From: an uncultured bacterium
GTDB taxonomy: Bacteria; Cyanobacteriota; Vampirovibrionia; Gastranaerophilales; Gastranaerophilaceae
DNA length: 64,000 nt
Assembly (NCBI GenBank): GCA_949298805.1
Contig: CASFXY010000005.1
Coordinates: forward strand, 1 to 64,000
Direction of reading: 5' to 3'
Part shown: positions 17,796-25,979 of the stretch, piece after piece
Layout of the letters: each line of letters starts with the position of its first letter
How positions within the stretch are numbered: position 1 is the stretch's first letter
Program-made: the position numbers and the translations under genes
Notes under the pieces: generated by a model
Told to the model about the DNA's origin: nothing
The model's input: the letters and a program-made list of their open reading frames with translations, nothing else
The model's database searches: none

Positions 17796-17994
17796 AGTGC
17801 AAAGTTGTACAAATTTCGTCAATATTATCTGTTAGAATTTCGCATCTTGTTTGAATAGTTTTGGCAAGAACAGAGGTCGTGTACATTTCGGGGATTTCGT
17901 CTGCGTAACCGGCAAGATAGCTGTTTAAAATCTTCATAAGTTCAATGATTTCGTTTGAGTCAAGGTAGCAGTCGTAAATTTTTTCGTTTAGCAT
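17794..17994 (-). CDS. Small protein of 66 residues, unknown
   Basis: This is an acidic, probably all-helical 66-residue protein (EIIELMKILNSYLAGYADEI near the middle). AAGG precedes the ATG by 7 bases. It is divergent from the HTH gene at 18104 and shares with it a region containing a 13-bp inverted repeat, so it may be that regulator's target. No family was recognised, and both Cys residues (9 and about 52) are isolated. Confidence 0.6.
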   Translation of the reverse strand: MLNEKIYDCYLDSNEIIELMKILNSYLAGYADEIPEMYTTSVLAKTIQTRCEILTDNIDEICTTLH

Positions 17995-18015
17995 AGTTAA
18001 GCCTTATGTGTAATA

Positions 18016-18057
18016 ATTATCACATATACGTATCTAATAACACATATATGTGATAAT
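18016..18057. promoter_or_regulatory. Candidate operator between divergent small genes
   Basis: ATTATCACATATA (18016-18028) and TATATGTGATAAT (18045-18057) are perfect 13-bp inverted arms separated by 16 bases. They lie between the 66-aa gene and the HTH gene at 18104, a usual place for an autoregulatory site. Confidence 0.55.
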
Positions 18058-18103
18058 ATTATAATATATTTCTTATTTAGTCAATATTTAATATAATACT
18101 GAA

Positions 18104-18313
18104 ATGGTAAATATTAAAAATTATATTAAATCATTGCTTCAGCTGAATGCCGTTACAATAACCAAAATGGCAGAGTTAATGAATGAAAAATCAGAAAAAA
18201 CTTATACCCGCGGAAGCTTAGCAAACAAGATAAATCGGGAAAGTTTGACGTTAAAAGAGGCATATATAATGGCTGATATTCTGGGTTACGATATCAAGTT
18301 TGAAAAAAGATAA
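18104..18313 (+). CDS. Small HTH-like DNA-binding protein
   Basis: The 69-residue protein has the helix pattern of a single Cro-like domain: ITKMAELMNEKSEKTYTRGS, then LANKINRESLTLKEAYIMAD and a final ILGYDIKFEKR. No SD is present, and TATAAT (18092-18097) ends 6 bases before the ATG, so the transcript may be leaderless. Its divergent neighbour and the inverted repeat at 18016-18057 suggest local autoregulation. Confidence 0.65.
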   Translation: MVNIKNYIKSLLQLNAVTITKMAELMNEKSEKTYTRGSLANKINRESLTLKEAYIMADILGYDIKFEKR

Positions 18314-18347
18314 CTTATCTTGGGCAGAACTTTCATCTCTAAAGCAC

Positions 18348-18375
18348 TTGAATTTTATTAAAAATAAGTTATAAT
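18348..18375 (+). promoter_or_regulatory. Orphan promoter of a probable small RNA
   Basis: TTGAAT (18348-18353) and TATAAT (18370-18375) have a 16-base spacer. No coding frame follows before the terminator at 18460-18488. Confidence 0.7.
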
Positions 18376-18381
18376 AATATC

Positions 18382-18488
18382 ATAGGGAAGAGCGGTTAAG
18401 CTCTCGAACAACTTAACCACTCTGTCGCACATATAAGAACAAATAAACTAATTTAATTAAAATCTCTAGTACGGCTAGAGATTTTTTT
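18382..18488 (+). ncRNA. Candidate small RNA of about 105 bases
   Basis: Transcription from the promoter at 18348-18375 should start near 18382. The predicted RNA has a 5' hairpin with arms AGAGCGGTTAAG (18389-18400) and CTTAACCACTCT (18412-18423; one C-A mismatch). An unpaired A-rich middle follows, then a terminator hairpin with arms AAATCTCTAG and CTAGAGATTT (18460-18484) and a T run. No start codon with an SD lies inside. It may be a trans-acting regulator; no known RNA family was recognised. The helicase gene converges on it. Confidence 0.6.
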
Positions 18489-18593
18489 ATTAACTCTCTT
18501 TTGCTCATTTTACCTCCTCTCTCGCCCTATTGTCGCTGTATAGTTCGTATGCGGTTTGGAGGTTTGGGCGTGTCCCTATTAAATTATCAATTA

Positions 18594-21500
18594 TTATTCC
18601 TGACTTAGATCTCTTAGGGCTCTGTCAAGGCAGGCGTTTGGTGAATATTGCCATTCTCGGTAGGTTATACGATTAACCTTAAATCCGCAGCGTTCAAGAA
18701 TTGCTTGTTTTTTCATTGCGGGCATCGGGGTAGTAATTTTGTCTTCAAGCCCGTCGATTTCAATGATAATCTTGTCATCCACAAGCAAATCTGCACTTAA
18801 TCCTGCAACATCGCTTCCTGCTGTAACTTTATGACCTCTTTCACGAATTTTAGAGGCTATTTCACTCTCAAGTGCGTTTTTGTAAATGTTTTCTTCAATG
18901 TCGCCTGAAAGCGTTGCTTGACGTACATTTTGGTAGTGTTTTAGGAAGTTAATGTAATTTCTGAAATGACCTTCTGGGAGTTCTGTCGGGTCTTTTGAGA
19001 TGAAGTTTATAACTTTATTTCTTGCACGTGTAACTGCGACGTTAAATAGGTTCGGTTTTTGCAGGAATATCAAGCTTTGCGGGAAACTGTTGTTTGCAAT
19101 CGCCCAGCTGATAAGCATAATATCTCTTTCATCACCTTGGAAGGTGTGTGCTGTACCGATTTCAATCTGATGTTTTTTAATCATGTGATCGGAAAGAACT
19201 TTTGATAAAGAAACTTTCAACTGTTCAACCTGCGCTCTAAACGGTGAAATTATACCGATAGAAACGGGATTTTCGGGATTTTTGCGCTCATCTTCTATTA
19301 CAATTTCGTGAACTCGTTTTACGACAGCCTCGATTTCCGGTAAGTTTCTGGTCGCATCGGCGTCAACTTTTCCGTCTTTTACTTCTTCAAGTTCCAAGAC
19401 CAAATCGTCTGATTTATCTTTTCTCATAACTCTTATTCTGTCGTTATAAAATTCGTGGTTTGAGAAATTGATTACAGGCGGAAGGCTTCTGAAATGTTCG
19501 TCGAGCATAACGGAATTAATCGAGTAGTAGTCTGCCAAGTCAAACATTGAATTTGTTCTGAAACGCCAGATAAGCTGGTATTTGTCAGGGATTCCGTATT
19601 GGCTTAAGAAAGATTGTTCTTTCGCTTTTTCTAAGAATGACAGGTGCGGCAGCTGTTTGTCGTCCCCGACGATTACGGCACGTTTGGCTCTAAATAATAT
19701 CGGGAAACAGCTTGCGATATCACATTGTGAAGCTTCATCAATAATTGCAACGTCAAACATTCCGGGCTTTAAGGGAAGTGAATCCGATACGGCGTAAGTT
19801 GTGACGCACCAGCAGGGGAAGGCTTCTAATAGCGGCTTGAAGTCTTCTTCTTCCAAAATATTTGTTTGTTGGCGTTTGCGGTTTGAGATTAGTGATTTTG
19901 CATGGATTTTTAACCTTCTGCATTTGTTTTCATCCCGCAAAAGTGCTTTTAAGGCTTCACGGCGTTTGTTTTTCAGTATGTTTACCGCAAGTTTCGGTTG
20001 TTTTTTCTTCATTTGTCTTATTTGTTCCGACATTATATGAAGATTGCCAAGTGTTTGAATTTGTTCTTCAACATTGTTCATATCGGCGATTTTTGCCGCA
20101 AGCTGAAGTTCTTCTGCAAGTTTTGAAAGGTTTTGTGCGTTTGCGTCAAAATCTTTCATCTCAAGAATTTTCTTTAACTGTGAAAGGGTTGTAAAGTTGG
20201 TAAATTTGCTAAAAATTCCTGTTTTTTGAATGTTTTCACGAAGGGTTTTAATCGTATTTCTGATTGTTTCAACTTCGTTCTTTTTCAAATTCCGTCTGAT
20301 AAACACAGGTGAGGGATGAATGGAGCGTTCTTCTTCAGTGTCAAGTGCTTTGTCGTGCCAGAGTTTTTCAAGTTTTATAATCTGTTCGCACTTGTTTTCG
20401 GTATCTCTGAGGATATTAAGGTGGGTTTTCATATCGTCAATATCTGCAAAAAGCGCGTCTTCAAAACCCTCATCAAGTGAAGAATGTTCTGCAATAAGGG
20501 CATTCAATTCGTTACTCAGTGATCTTTGGTAATTCAATCTGCCTGCTCGAAGTGCCATATGGCTTGCACCAAGTTGATTTAACCTTTCGGCGACAACATC
20601 AACGGCTTTATCCATTCTTGATGCGACAAGTACGGTTTTGCCGTTTGCAACAAGGTGGGCGACAAGGTTTACTATTGTCTGGGATTTTCCTGTTCCAGGA
20701 GGGCCTTGGACGGCGACAAACTTTGTATTATCAATATTTTTAATCACCTGCTGCTGAGTGTCTGAAAGCGATAGCGGGGTTATCGGGTAAAATTCCTTAA
20801 TTGAATTGATATCTTTAATCGGAACTGATTTTTCCTTGCTTTGGGCAAATTCTTCGTTAATTATGCTTAGAGCTGTTTCTCTGTAAATTCCGCTCGGTTG
20901 TTCCGCTATTCTTGTTAATTCGTGCAATACGCCTGCGGTCATTGACGGACGTTTGGTTAAAATGATTGCGCTCTGGTATGTAACCGATATTTTTTCAAGT
21001 TTAACCCGAGCCTTCTGCTGCTGTTCTTCGTGTTCAATTACGTCTTCAATATTTTCGCCGTCGATTTTTTCTTTATAAAAATCCTGTTCTTCCGTTTTTG
21101 AAATATTATCTTCGGTTTCGTAATCCGATTTGTTATAAGAAATTTCAACTTCAGGCACAAGAGATTTTAAGGTTGTCAAAAATATGTTCAATTTTTCTTC
21201 TGTTATCGGAAGTTCCGGCACAACATCAAGAAGCCCTTCAAGCATAATATCTGTTTCATCTTCATCGTCGGATTTTTTCATTAACGCAGCTAGTGCGCCT
21301 GTGTTAAGCGATAAAACTTCATCAAGAGGCAGGCAATTGATATTTACGCCGTTCCTTTCAAGTTTGCAGGGCATATATAGAAGCGGAGTTAAAAATTCGT
21401 TCTGGCGTTTTGATTTGTTGCTTTTGCCAACCAAAAACAGATAGCCGTAAATCAGGTATTTATCTTTTGAACCTAATTCGCTTTGCAGCATTAATTCAGT

Positions 21501-21725
21501 CAGCTTGCTGTCTTTGCCGTCAAGCGAAATATAATCCCTGTTTTGAGTAAAAAGTTCTTCCTCGCCTTTCAGGAAAATCCATTTGTTATCTTTGTCGCCT
21601 TTAAGGTTTCTGAAAGTTGAGCTTTTTACCTCTTCTCTTACGCAATCGTGAAGATATTGGCTTAATTTCTTGATAAAACTGTTGTTAAACGCTGAATTTA
21701 ATGCTTTTGTTGCTTCCTGTAACAT
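18594..21725 (-). CDS. Superfamily 1 (Upf1/DNA2-like) helicase fused to a Vsr/DUF559-like nuclease
   Basis: The 1043-residue protein has about 330 N-terminal residues of unknown type. A split SF1 helicase follows, with Walker A GPPGTGKS at 341-348, DVAIIDEASQCD in the middle, GDDKQLPHL, GTAHTFQGDERD and VTRARNKV near the end. The last 80 residues contain ADLLVDDKIIIEIDG, the D...ExD core of PD-(D/E)xK nucleases of the Vsr/DUF559 group. Anti-phage proteins with a helicase-Vsr order (for example Hhe) are known but larger. It may be a defence or repair protein and stands alone. Confidence 0.85.
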   Translation of the reverse strand: MLQEATKALNSAFNNSFIKKLSQYLHDCVREEVKSSTFRNLKGDKDNKWIFLKGEEELFTQNRDYISLDGKDSKLTELMLQSELGSKDKYLIYGYLFLVGKSNKSKRQNEFLTPLLYMPCKLERNGVNINCLPLDEVLSLNTGALAALMKKSDDEDETDIMLEGLLDVVPELPITEEKLNIFLTTLKSLVPEVEISYNKSDYETEDNISKTEEQDFYKEKIDGENIEDVIEHEEQQQKARVKLEKISVTYQSAIILTKRPSMTAGVLHELTRIAEQPSGIYRETALSIINEEFAQSKEKSVPIKDINSIKEFYPITPLSLSDTQQQVIKNIDNTKFVAVQGPPGTGKSQTIVNLVAHLVANGKTVLVASRMDKAVDVVAERLNQLGASHMALRAGRLNYQRSLSNELNALIAEHSSLDEGFEDALFADIDDMKTHLNILRDTENKCEQIIKLEKLWHDKALDTEEERSIHPSPVFIRRNLKKNEVETIRNTIKTLRENIQKTGIFSKFTNFTTLSQLKKILEMKDFDANAQNLSKLAEELQLAAKIADMNNVEEQIQTLGNLHIMSEQIRQMKKKQPKLAVNILKNKRREALKALLRDENKCRRLKIHAKSLISNRKRQQTNILEEEDFKPLLEAFPCWCVTTYAVSDSLPLKPGMFDVAIIDEASQCDIASCFPILFRAKRAVIVGDDKQLPHLSFLEKAKEQSFLSQYGIPDKYQLIWRFRTNSMFDLADYYSINSVMLDEHFRSLPPVINFSNHEFYNDRIRVMRKDKSDDLVLELEEVKDGKVDADATRNLPEIEAVVKRVHEIVIEDERKNPENPVSIGIISPFRAQVEQLKVSLSKVLSDHMIKKHQIEIGTAHTFQGDERDIMLISWAIANNSFPQSLIFLQKPNLFNVAVTRARNKVINFISKDPTELPEGHFRNYINFLKHYQNVRQATLSGDIEENIYKNALESEIASKIRERGHKVTAGSDVAGLSADLLVDDKIIIEIDGLEDKITTPMPAMKKQAILERCGFKVNRITYREWQYSPNACLDRALRDLSQE

Positions 21726-21738
21726 GTCCTTATACCTC

Positions 21739-21767
21739 TTGTTTTAGTCTTTATTTTACGATAAAAT
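21739..21767 (+). promoter_or_regulatory. Promoter of the CCA-adding-enzyme gene, probably leaderless
   Basis: TTGTTT (21739-21744) and TAAAAT (21762-21767) are separated by 17 bases. The ATG lies 7 bases after the -10 element and no SD is present, so transcription would start at or next to the start codon. Confidence 0.6.
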
Positions 21768-21774
21768 CAGCGTT

Positions 21775-22875
21775 ATGGACATCATTAATTTAAAGGATAA
21801 TCCGAAATTGTACTATGTAGGAGGGGTTGTGCGAGATGAATTGCTCGGACGGGAATCTTTGGATGTCGATATTGTCTATGAAGGAAATGCGATTGAGGAT
21901 TGTACTTCTCTCGGGGAAGTTGTTCGGATTAATCCGGATTTCGGGACAATTAGAGTCAAAATTCAAGGGCGGGAAGTCGATATTGCGTCAACCAGAACCG
22001 AACGGTATGACCATAAAGGTCATCTTCCGCAGGTCGAAAAAATCGGCTGTTCTTTAAAAGAAGATGTCTTAAGACGGGATTTTACCGTAAATTCGCTTTA
22101 TAAATCGGTTGCAACGGGTGAAATTTTGGATTTTACAGGCGGGTTAGAAGATTTGAAAAATAAAAAACTTCGGGTTTTGCACGATAAAAGTTTTGTTGAT
22201 GATCCGACAAGGATTATTCGTGCTTTAAAATTTTCTCATCGTTTCGGGTTTGCGTTGGAGGAAAATACTTTTAGACTTCAGCGTGAGTATTTGAAAAATA
22301 TTAATTATGATATGTGCTATAAACGCATTAAAAAAGAGCTTATTGAAACGCTTGGATTGAATAGTGATGAGGTTTTTCAAAAGTTTATAAATGAAAAAAT
22401 ATACAAGCTCGTAACTCCAAAAGACGTTAAATTGCTGTCAGTTAAAATTGAGCCATTAGTGAATAAATACGCAAAAATCAGCGAAAATATTTGGCTTATT
22501 TATGTTGGTGTTTTGAGGGATTTGTCAAGGCTTGAATTAACTAGAAAAGAGCAGAAAATCCTTGATGATTTTTCAGAGCTTGAGGATTTTGAATTTAGAA
22601 ATGATTTTGAAATTTACAGGGCTTTTGAAGATAAAGAAATTGAAAGCGTAATTTTGTATGCGGTTTTAAAGGAGGAGAAAATCGCAAGGCATTATCTAGA
22701 GAATTTACGGGAAATTAAAATTGAAATTACCGGCAAAGATTTAGAAAATATTGGATTTAAGCCTTCTCCAAAGTATAAAGAAATATTTGATTTTGTATTA
22801 GCAAAAAAACTTGAAAATCCTAAAATGACGCTTGCGGATGAAATAAGTTGTGTTAAGGAAAATTTTGGGGATTAA
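21775..22875 (+). CDS. CCA-adding enzyme / tRNA nucleotidyltransferase family
   Basis: This is a class II polynucleotide nucleotidyltransferase that repairs or adds the CCA end of tRNAs. The 366-residue protein has YVGGVVRDELLG, the metal-binding D30-V-D32, RRDFTVNSL and DPTRIIRALKFSHRFGF, all family motifs. Neither the tRNA-Ile nor the tRNA-Met gene in this window encodes CCA, so such an enzyme is needed. It could be a poly(A)-polymerase-like or an A-adding variant. It lies just before tmRNA, which also lacks an encoded CCA. Confidence 0.88.
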   Translation: MDIINLKDNPKLYYVGGVVRDELLGRESLDVDIVYEGNAIEDCTSLGEVVRINPDFGTIRVKIQGREVDIASTRTERYDHKGHLPQVEKIGCSLKEDVLRRDFTVNSLYKSVATGEILDFTGGLEDLKNKKLRVLHDKSFVDDPTRIIRALKFSHRFGFALEENTFRLQREYLKNINYDMCYKRIKKELIETLGLNSDEVFQKFINEKIYKLVTPKDVKLLSVKIEPLVNKYAKISENIWLIYVGVLRDLSRLELTRKEQKILDDFSELEDFEFRNDFEIYRAFEDKEIESVILYAVLKEEKIARHYLENLREIKIEITGKDLENIGFKPSPKYKEIFDFVLAKKLENPKMTLADEISCVKENFGD

Positions 22876-23016
22876 CTTTATTTTGGAATTTGAATTTTAC
22901 CAAAAATTTAAATATATAAAAACAATGCAATAAAAATAAAAGATCTAGACTAATCACTTGAAAAAAAGAAAAGTACGGTTATAATAAAAGAACAGGACAT
23001 TAAAAATTGAATTTAT

Positions 23017-23411
23017 GGGGACGTTTTGGATTTGACAGGATGTTTCGGTTGGAGCAGGCTGCGTGTCCGTGCGCTGTTCACGGTTATCAACGAGCAAACT
23101 AAATTAAATGCTAAAAATAATGTAATCGAAGCTAACTTCGCTCCTGCATATGCAGTAGCTGCTTAGTTTCTAACTAGCTACTCATAAGGCCCAGCTTGCC
23201 GGTTTTATGGGTCCATTATGCAAGCGCAGTGCATTGATGATGGTAGGTGCATCCAGTTAACCATCAAGGGTTTAGAGTTTCCCTATCAAAAACCTAGGAT
23301 TAGTTTAAGGGTTTTGATGTTTTCCTGAACTGATCGAGAAAATAAATATCTACACACGTAGACGTCGGTTACAATCCATTTTGGACAGGGGTTCGACTCC
23401 CCTCGTCTCCA
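23017..23411 (+). ncRNA. ssrA: Transfer-messenger RNA (tmRNA)
   Basis: This RNA rescues stalled ribosomes with SmpB. The 5' end GGGGACG pairs with CGTCTCC at the 3' end. The 5' tRNA-like GATTTGACAGGATG and the 3' T-arm GGGGTTCGACTCCCC are diagnostic. The tag frame (23110-23166) encodes AKNNVIEANFAPAYAVAA and stops at TAG. It is a one-piece tmRNA of about 395 bases, and CCA is not encoded. Its 3' end coincides with the start of the right repeat arm. A canonical smpB was not found in this window. Confidence 0.97.
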
Positions 23412-23420
23412 GATTAAAGA

Positions 23421-23447
23421 AGACTCCTAGTTTAAGGGGTCTTTTTT
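23421..23447 (+). terminator. Terminator of tmRNA
   Basis: AGACTCCT and AGGGGTCT form the stem and a T run follows. It is the same terminator as behind tRNA-Ile (518-545), now on the plus strand. Confidence 0.75.
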
Positions 23448-23776
23448 ATTGCTAATAAGTTTCTGGGACTAATTAATAGGTTTCTGAGACATTGAGACGG
23501 GGAAATTTTAATAAAAAATCAAACAGACAGCACGATTGAGGCTGTTTTTTAGTATTGAGATGTACCAGTCTTTTCGTCTTGGATTATTCGGGGTGTCGGA
23601 AAGTTCTCAGCTTCCCGACACCTTACGGGCTTGCTAGTCAAGCCTCGCTTCGCCCTACCGAAAATCCGCTGCACTCAAGTACTCTTACTTGGTTGTCGGC
23701 GTTAAACGGGCACGCTTCGCTTCAGCTCTCTGCCGACAATCCGCTTTCTTGCACTCTTTTGCACTAATTTTCTGTC

Positions 23777-23798
23777 ACCCTGAATTTATTTCAGGGTC
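23777..23798. repeat. ACCCTGAA...TTTCAGGGT palindrome
   Basis: This is a short hairpin (ACCCTGAA, ATTT-type loop, TTTCAGGGT). Similar CCTGAA...TTCAGG palindromes occur as dispersed repeats in intergenic DNA of several bacterial groups. It lies in the part of the right arm that is absent from the left arm. Confidence 0.5.
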
Positions 23799-23964
23799 TA
23801 TCCTGCTCAGAAAGCCTATTTTAGCCCAGTGCAAAAAAGTGCAATTTTATTTTCGCTTGCAAATTGAGATGCATCAAATTATCAATGAGATTTTAATGTC
23901 ATATTTCTTAAATTTAATATCGCAAAACCTTTAATTTTTTTCACAAATATTGTAAAATGTCGAT

Positions 23965-24576
23965 ATGGATAGACTAATCTATACAATTGGGTATTCTGCT
24001 TTCGCTAATATTGATGATTTTCTTAACCAATTAAAAGAATATCACATTAATGTTTTAATTGATGTTCGTTCAGTTCCTGTAGCCTCTGAATTTTATCAAA
24101 TGTATTCAAATTCTTATTTAAATCCATATTTAAAACAAAATAATATAATATATCGTAATTATGCAAAGGAATTTGGTGCAAGACAAGAAAATATTGAATA
24201 TTACGAAAATGGTTATTTAAATTTTAATAAATTTATAAAAAGTAATATCTTTTATTCAGGAATTGATAAAATTGACCAAGGTATCAATCTTGGATATAAA
24301 TTTGTACTAATGTGTGCTGAAAAAGATCCTATAATGTGTCATCGTACAATAATGGTAGCAAGAGGTTTTAAAAATCATGGTTATAAAATAAAACACATAC
24401 TGGCTGATGGTAGTACAAAAACCCAAGAAGATATTGAAAAACAACTAGTTGATTTATATTTCCCTAATAGACAGCAACTGAGTTTGTTTGAACATAAAAC
24501 TTTTAATGAATATGTAGAAGAAGCTTATCAAAAACAAAATGAAAAAATTGGATTCAAGAAGGAATTAGTTGCATAG
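23965..24576 (+). CDS. DUF488 family protein, first copy
   Basis: The 203-residue protein has the family motifs TIGYSAF near the start, LIDVRSVP (about residues 31-38) and MCAEKDPIMCHR (about 116-127), whose Cys residues and CHR are the conserved core. The biochemical role of DUF488 is not established. Base composition is much more A+T-rich than the flanking housekeeping genes. TAAAAT lies 6 bases before the ATG with no SD, so it may be leaderless. The stop touches the next gene's ATG (TAG-ATG), so the genes form an operon. Confidence 0.88.
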   Translation: MDRLIYTIGYSAFANIDDFLNQLKEYHINVLIDVRSVPVASEFYQMYSNSYLNPYLKQNNIIYRNYAKEFGARQENIEYYENGYLNFNKFIKSNIFYSGIDKIDQGINLGYKFVLMCAEKDPIMCHRTIMVARGFKNHGYKIKHILADGSTKTQEDIEKQLVDLYFPNRQQLSLFEHKTFNEYVEEAYQKQNEKIGFKKELVA

Positions 24577-25017
24577 ATGATAATATTTACTATTGGGTTT
24601 GCACAAAAAAGTGCTGAAAAATTTTTTCAAATATTAAAAGAAAACAATGTTGAGTGTCTTATTGATGTAAGACTAAATAATGTATCACAGTTAGCAGGTT
24701 TTACTAAATCTAAAGATTTACAGTATTTTTTGAAGACTATTGTTGATGCTGATTATATTCATAATATAAAATATGCACCAACTAAAGATATTTTAGATGA
24801 TTATAAAAAAAATAAAATATCTTGGCTAGAATACGAAATAAAATATCGTAAATTAATTGAATCAAGAAAAATTGAACAGATTTTTAAAAATGATATTAAA
24901 AATTATAATAATGTTTGTTTACTATGTTCTGAACCATTACCCCAAAATTGTCATAGACGATTATTAGCTGAATATTTAAAAAAGCAATTTAATAAAGTTG
25001 AGGTTAAACATTTATAA
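24577..25017 (+). CDS. DUF488 family protein, second copy
   Basis: This 146-residue paralogue of the previous gene has TIGFAQKSAEKF, LIDVRLNN and CSEPLPQNCHRRLLAEYL, matching the same three motif positions. It lacks the first copy's C-terminal extension of about 40 residues. There is zero spacing to the upstream gene and 3 bases to the downstream one. Two different DUF488 domains in one operon suggest a heteromeric pair or different substrates. Confidence 0.87.
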   Translation: MIIFTIGFAQKSAEKFFQILKENNVECLIDVRLNNVSQLAGFTKSKDLQYFLKTIVDADYIHNIKYAPTKDILDDYKKNKISWLEYEIKYRKLIESRKIEQIFKNDIKNYNNVCLLCSEPLPQNCHRRLLAEYLKKQFNKVEVKHL

Positions 25018-25020
25018 ATT

Positions 25021-25677
25021 ATGAAAAAAAGGATATTAATATTAACTAAATCTTTTAAACATAATGCAAGATGTGTAGTGGGATTTGATATTGATAATTT
25101 TGAACTTATACGCTTAGTAACGTCTGATAAAAGCATACATTTTTCTTTGACTACAAACCATCTAAAATATAACAATAATAAAACAGTTAATTTACTTGAT
25201 ATAGCAGAAATAAATTTTATAGGGAAACAATATAATATAAATCAACCTGAAAATTGGATAATTGATGAAACTAAAAAATTTGTAAAACTTGATATTGAAC
25301 AAAATGAGCGAATAAATATTTTCAGACAACTTAAGGAATTTATTTCTAATGAAGATTATATTTATTTAAATACAAATGAATATTTAACAAAAGAATTGTA
25401 TAATAAAATAAATAAATCAATTTCCTTGCATATAATAGAAAATATCAAATTTCATATCTATCAATCTGCTTTTTCTCCAAATCTAAGAGTGAAAATATCT
25501 TTTGAATATAATGGACAACAATACGACAATTTTTCATTTACATCAGATGACTCTGATTTTAAGGATTGTAAAAAAGCTATAGCGATAATAACTCTTCCAG
25601 ATGGGAACGATGAATTTTGTATAAAAAAAGAGCAATATTATAAATTTGTTGCTCAAATATACAAATTAAAGAGTTAA
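25021..25677 (+). CDS. Dual OB-like domain protein of the DUF488 cassette
   Basis: The 218-residue protein starts ILILTKSFKHNARCVVGFDI and continues NFELIRLVTSD, which resembles the opening of proteins annotated as dual OB-fold (DuOB) domains. It ends with YYKFVAQIYK, a position where that family has a YKLVA-like strand. OB folds usually bind nucleic acid. It is the last gene of the three-gene cassette. The assignment is from memory of the family pattern and needs a profile search. Confidence 0.6.
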   Translation: MKKRILILTKSFKHNARCVVGFDIDNFELIRLVTSDKSIHFSLTTNHLKYNNNKTVNLLDIAEINFIGKQYNINQPENWIIDETKKFVKLDIEQNERINIFRQLKEFISNEDYIYLNTNEYLTKELYNKINKSISLHIIENIKFHIYQSAFSPNLRVKISFEYNGQQYDNFSFTSDDSDFKDCKKAIAIITLPDGNDEFCIKKEQYYKFVAQIYKLKS

Positions 25678-25688
25678 CACTTGACTTC

Positions 25689-25769
25689 TGTCTCAAAACG
25701 AGTGATGAAGGTGTTGCACAAAGCATTACAAGGATTTTGAGACAATGGAAAACATGTTGAGACAGTCAA
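25689..25769. repeat. Triple GTCTCAA inverted-repeat cluster
   Basis: TGTCTCAAAA (25689-25698) and TTTTGAGACA (25735-25744) are perfect inverted arms. TTGAGACAGTCAA (25757-25769) is inverted to TTGACTTCTGTCTCAA (25681-25696) with a small indel. GTCTCAA also occurs in both repeat arms next to tRNA-Ile and tmRNA. The cluster sits directly after the DUF488 cassette and may mark its distal border. The rest of the gap to 25979 is A+T-rich without a visible gene. Confidence 0.6.
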
Positions 25770-25979
25770 ATGCAACAAAAAATTTTAGTGTTTAATTTGT
25801 TAAATAGAACTTAAATTTTAGATATATAATAAATTCCAAAAATTTTGCATTCATATTGTAGAAATAAATAAAAAATAGATTTAAAAGTTGTGTATATAAT
25901 ATTAAGGAATATTGCACCGAATTAAAAAAACATTTTACAAACTTATTTTACTATTTAGAATTAGAATGGTGATTTTTAT

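Larger units (their letters stand above)
23412..23895. repeat. Right arm of the long inverted repeat
   Basis: This is the counterpart of 147-554 in opposite orientation, beginning directly after tmRNA. Identity is high in the first 140 bases and in the last 80. In between it carries a G+C-richer insert with two hairpins: GTGTCGG...CCGACAC near 23594-23622 and TTGTCGGCG...TGCCGACAA near 23693-23740. Apparent reading frames here are artefacts of that insert. It ends about 60 bases before the DUF488 operon. Confidence 0.8.

Noticed and set aside
17427-17858. 143-codon plus-strand frame overlapping the end of fabF
   Set aside because: It is out of frame with fabF, which has intact motifs to its stop. 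It has no SD and continues through the terminator.
23555-23934. Plus-strand reading frames in the right repeat arm
   Set aside because: They lie in a G+C-richer repeat insert with hairpins, have no SD and no recognisable domain, and are not shared with the left arm.
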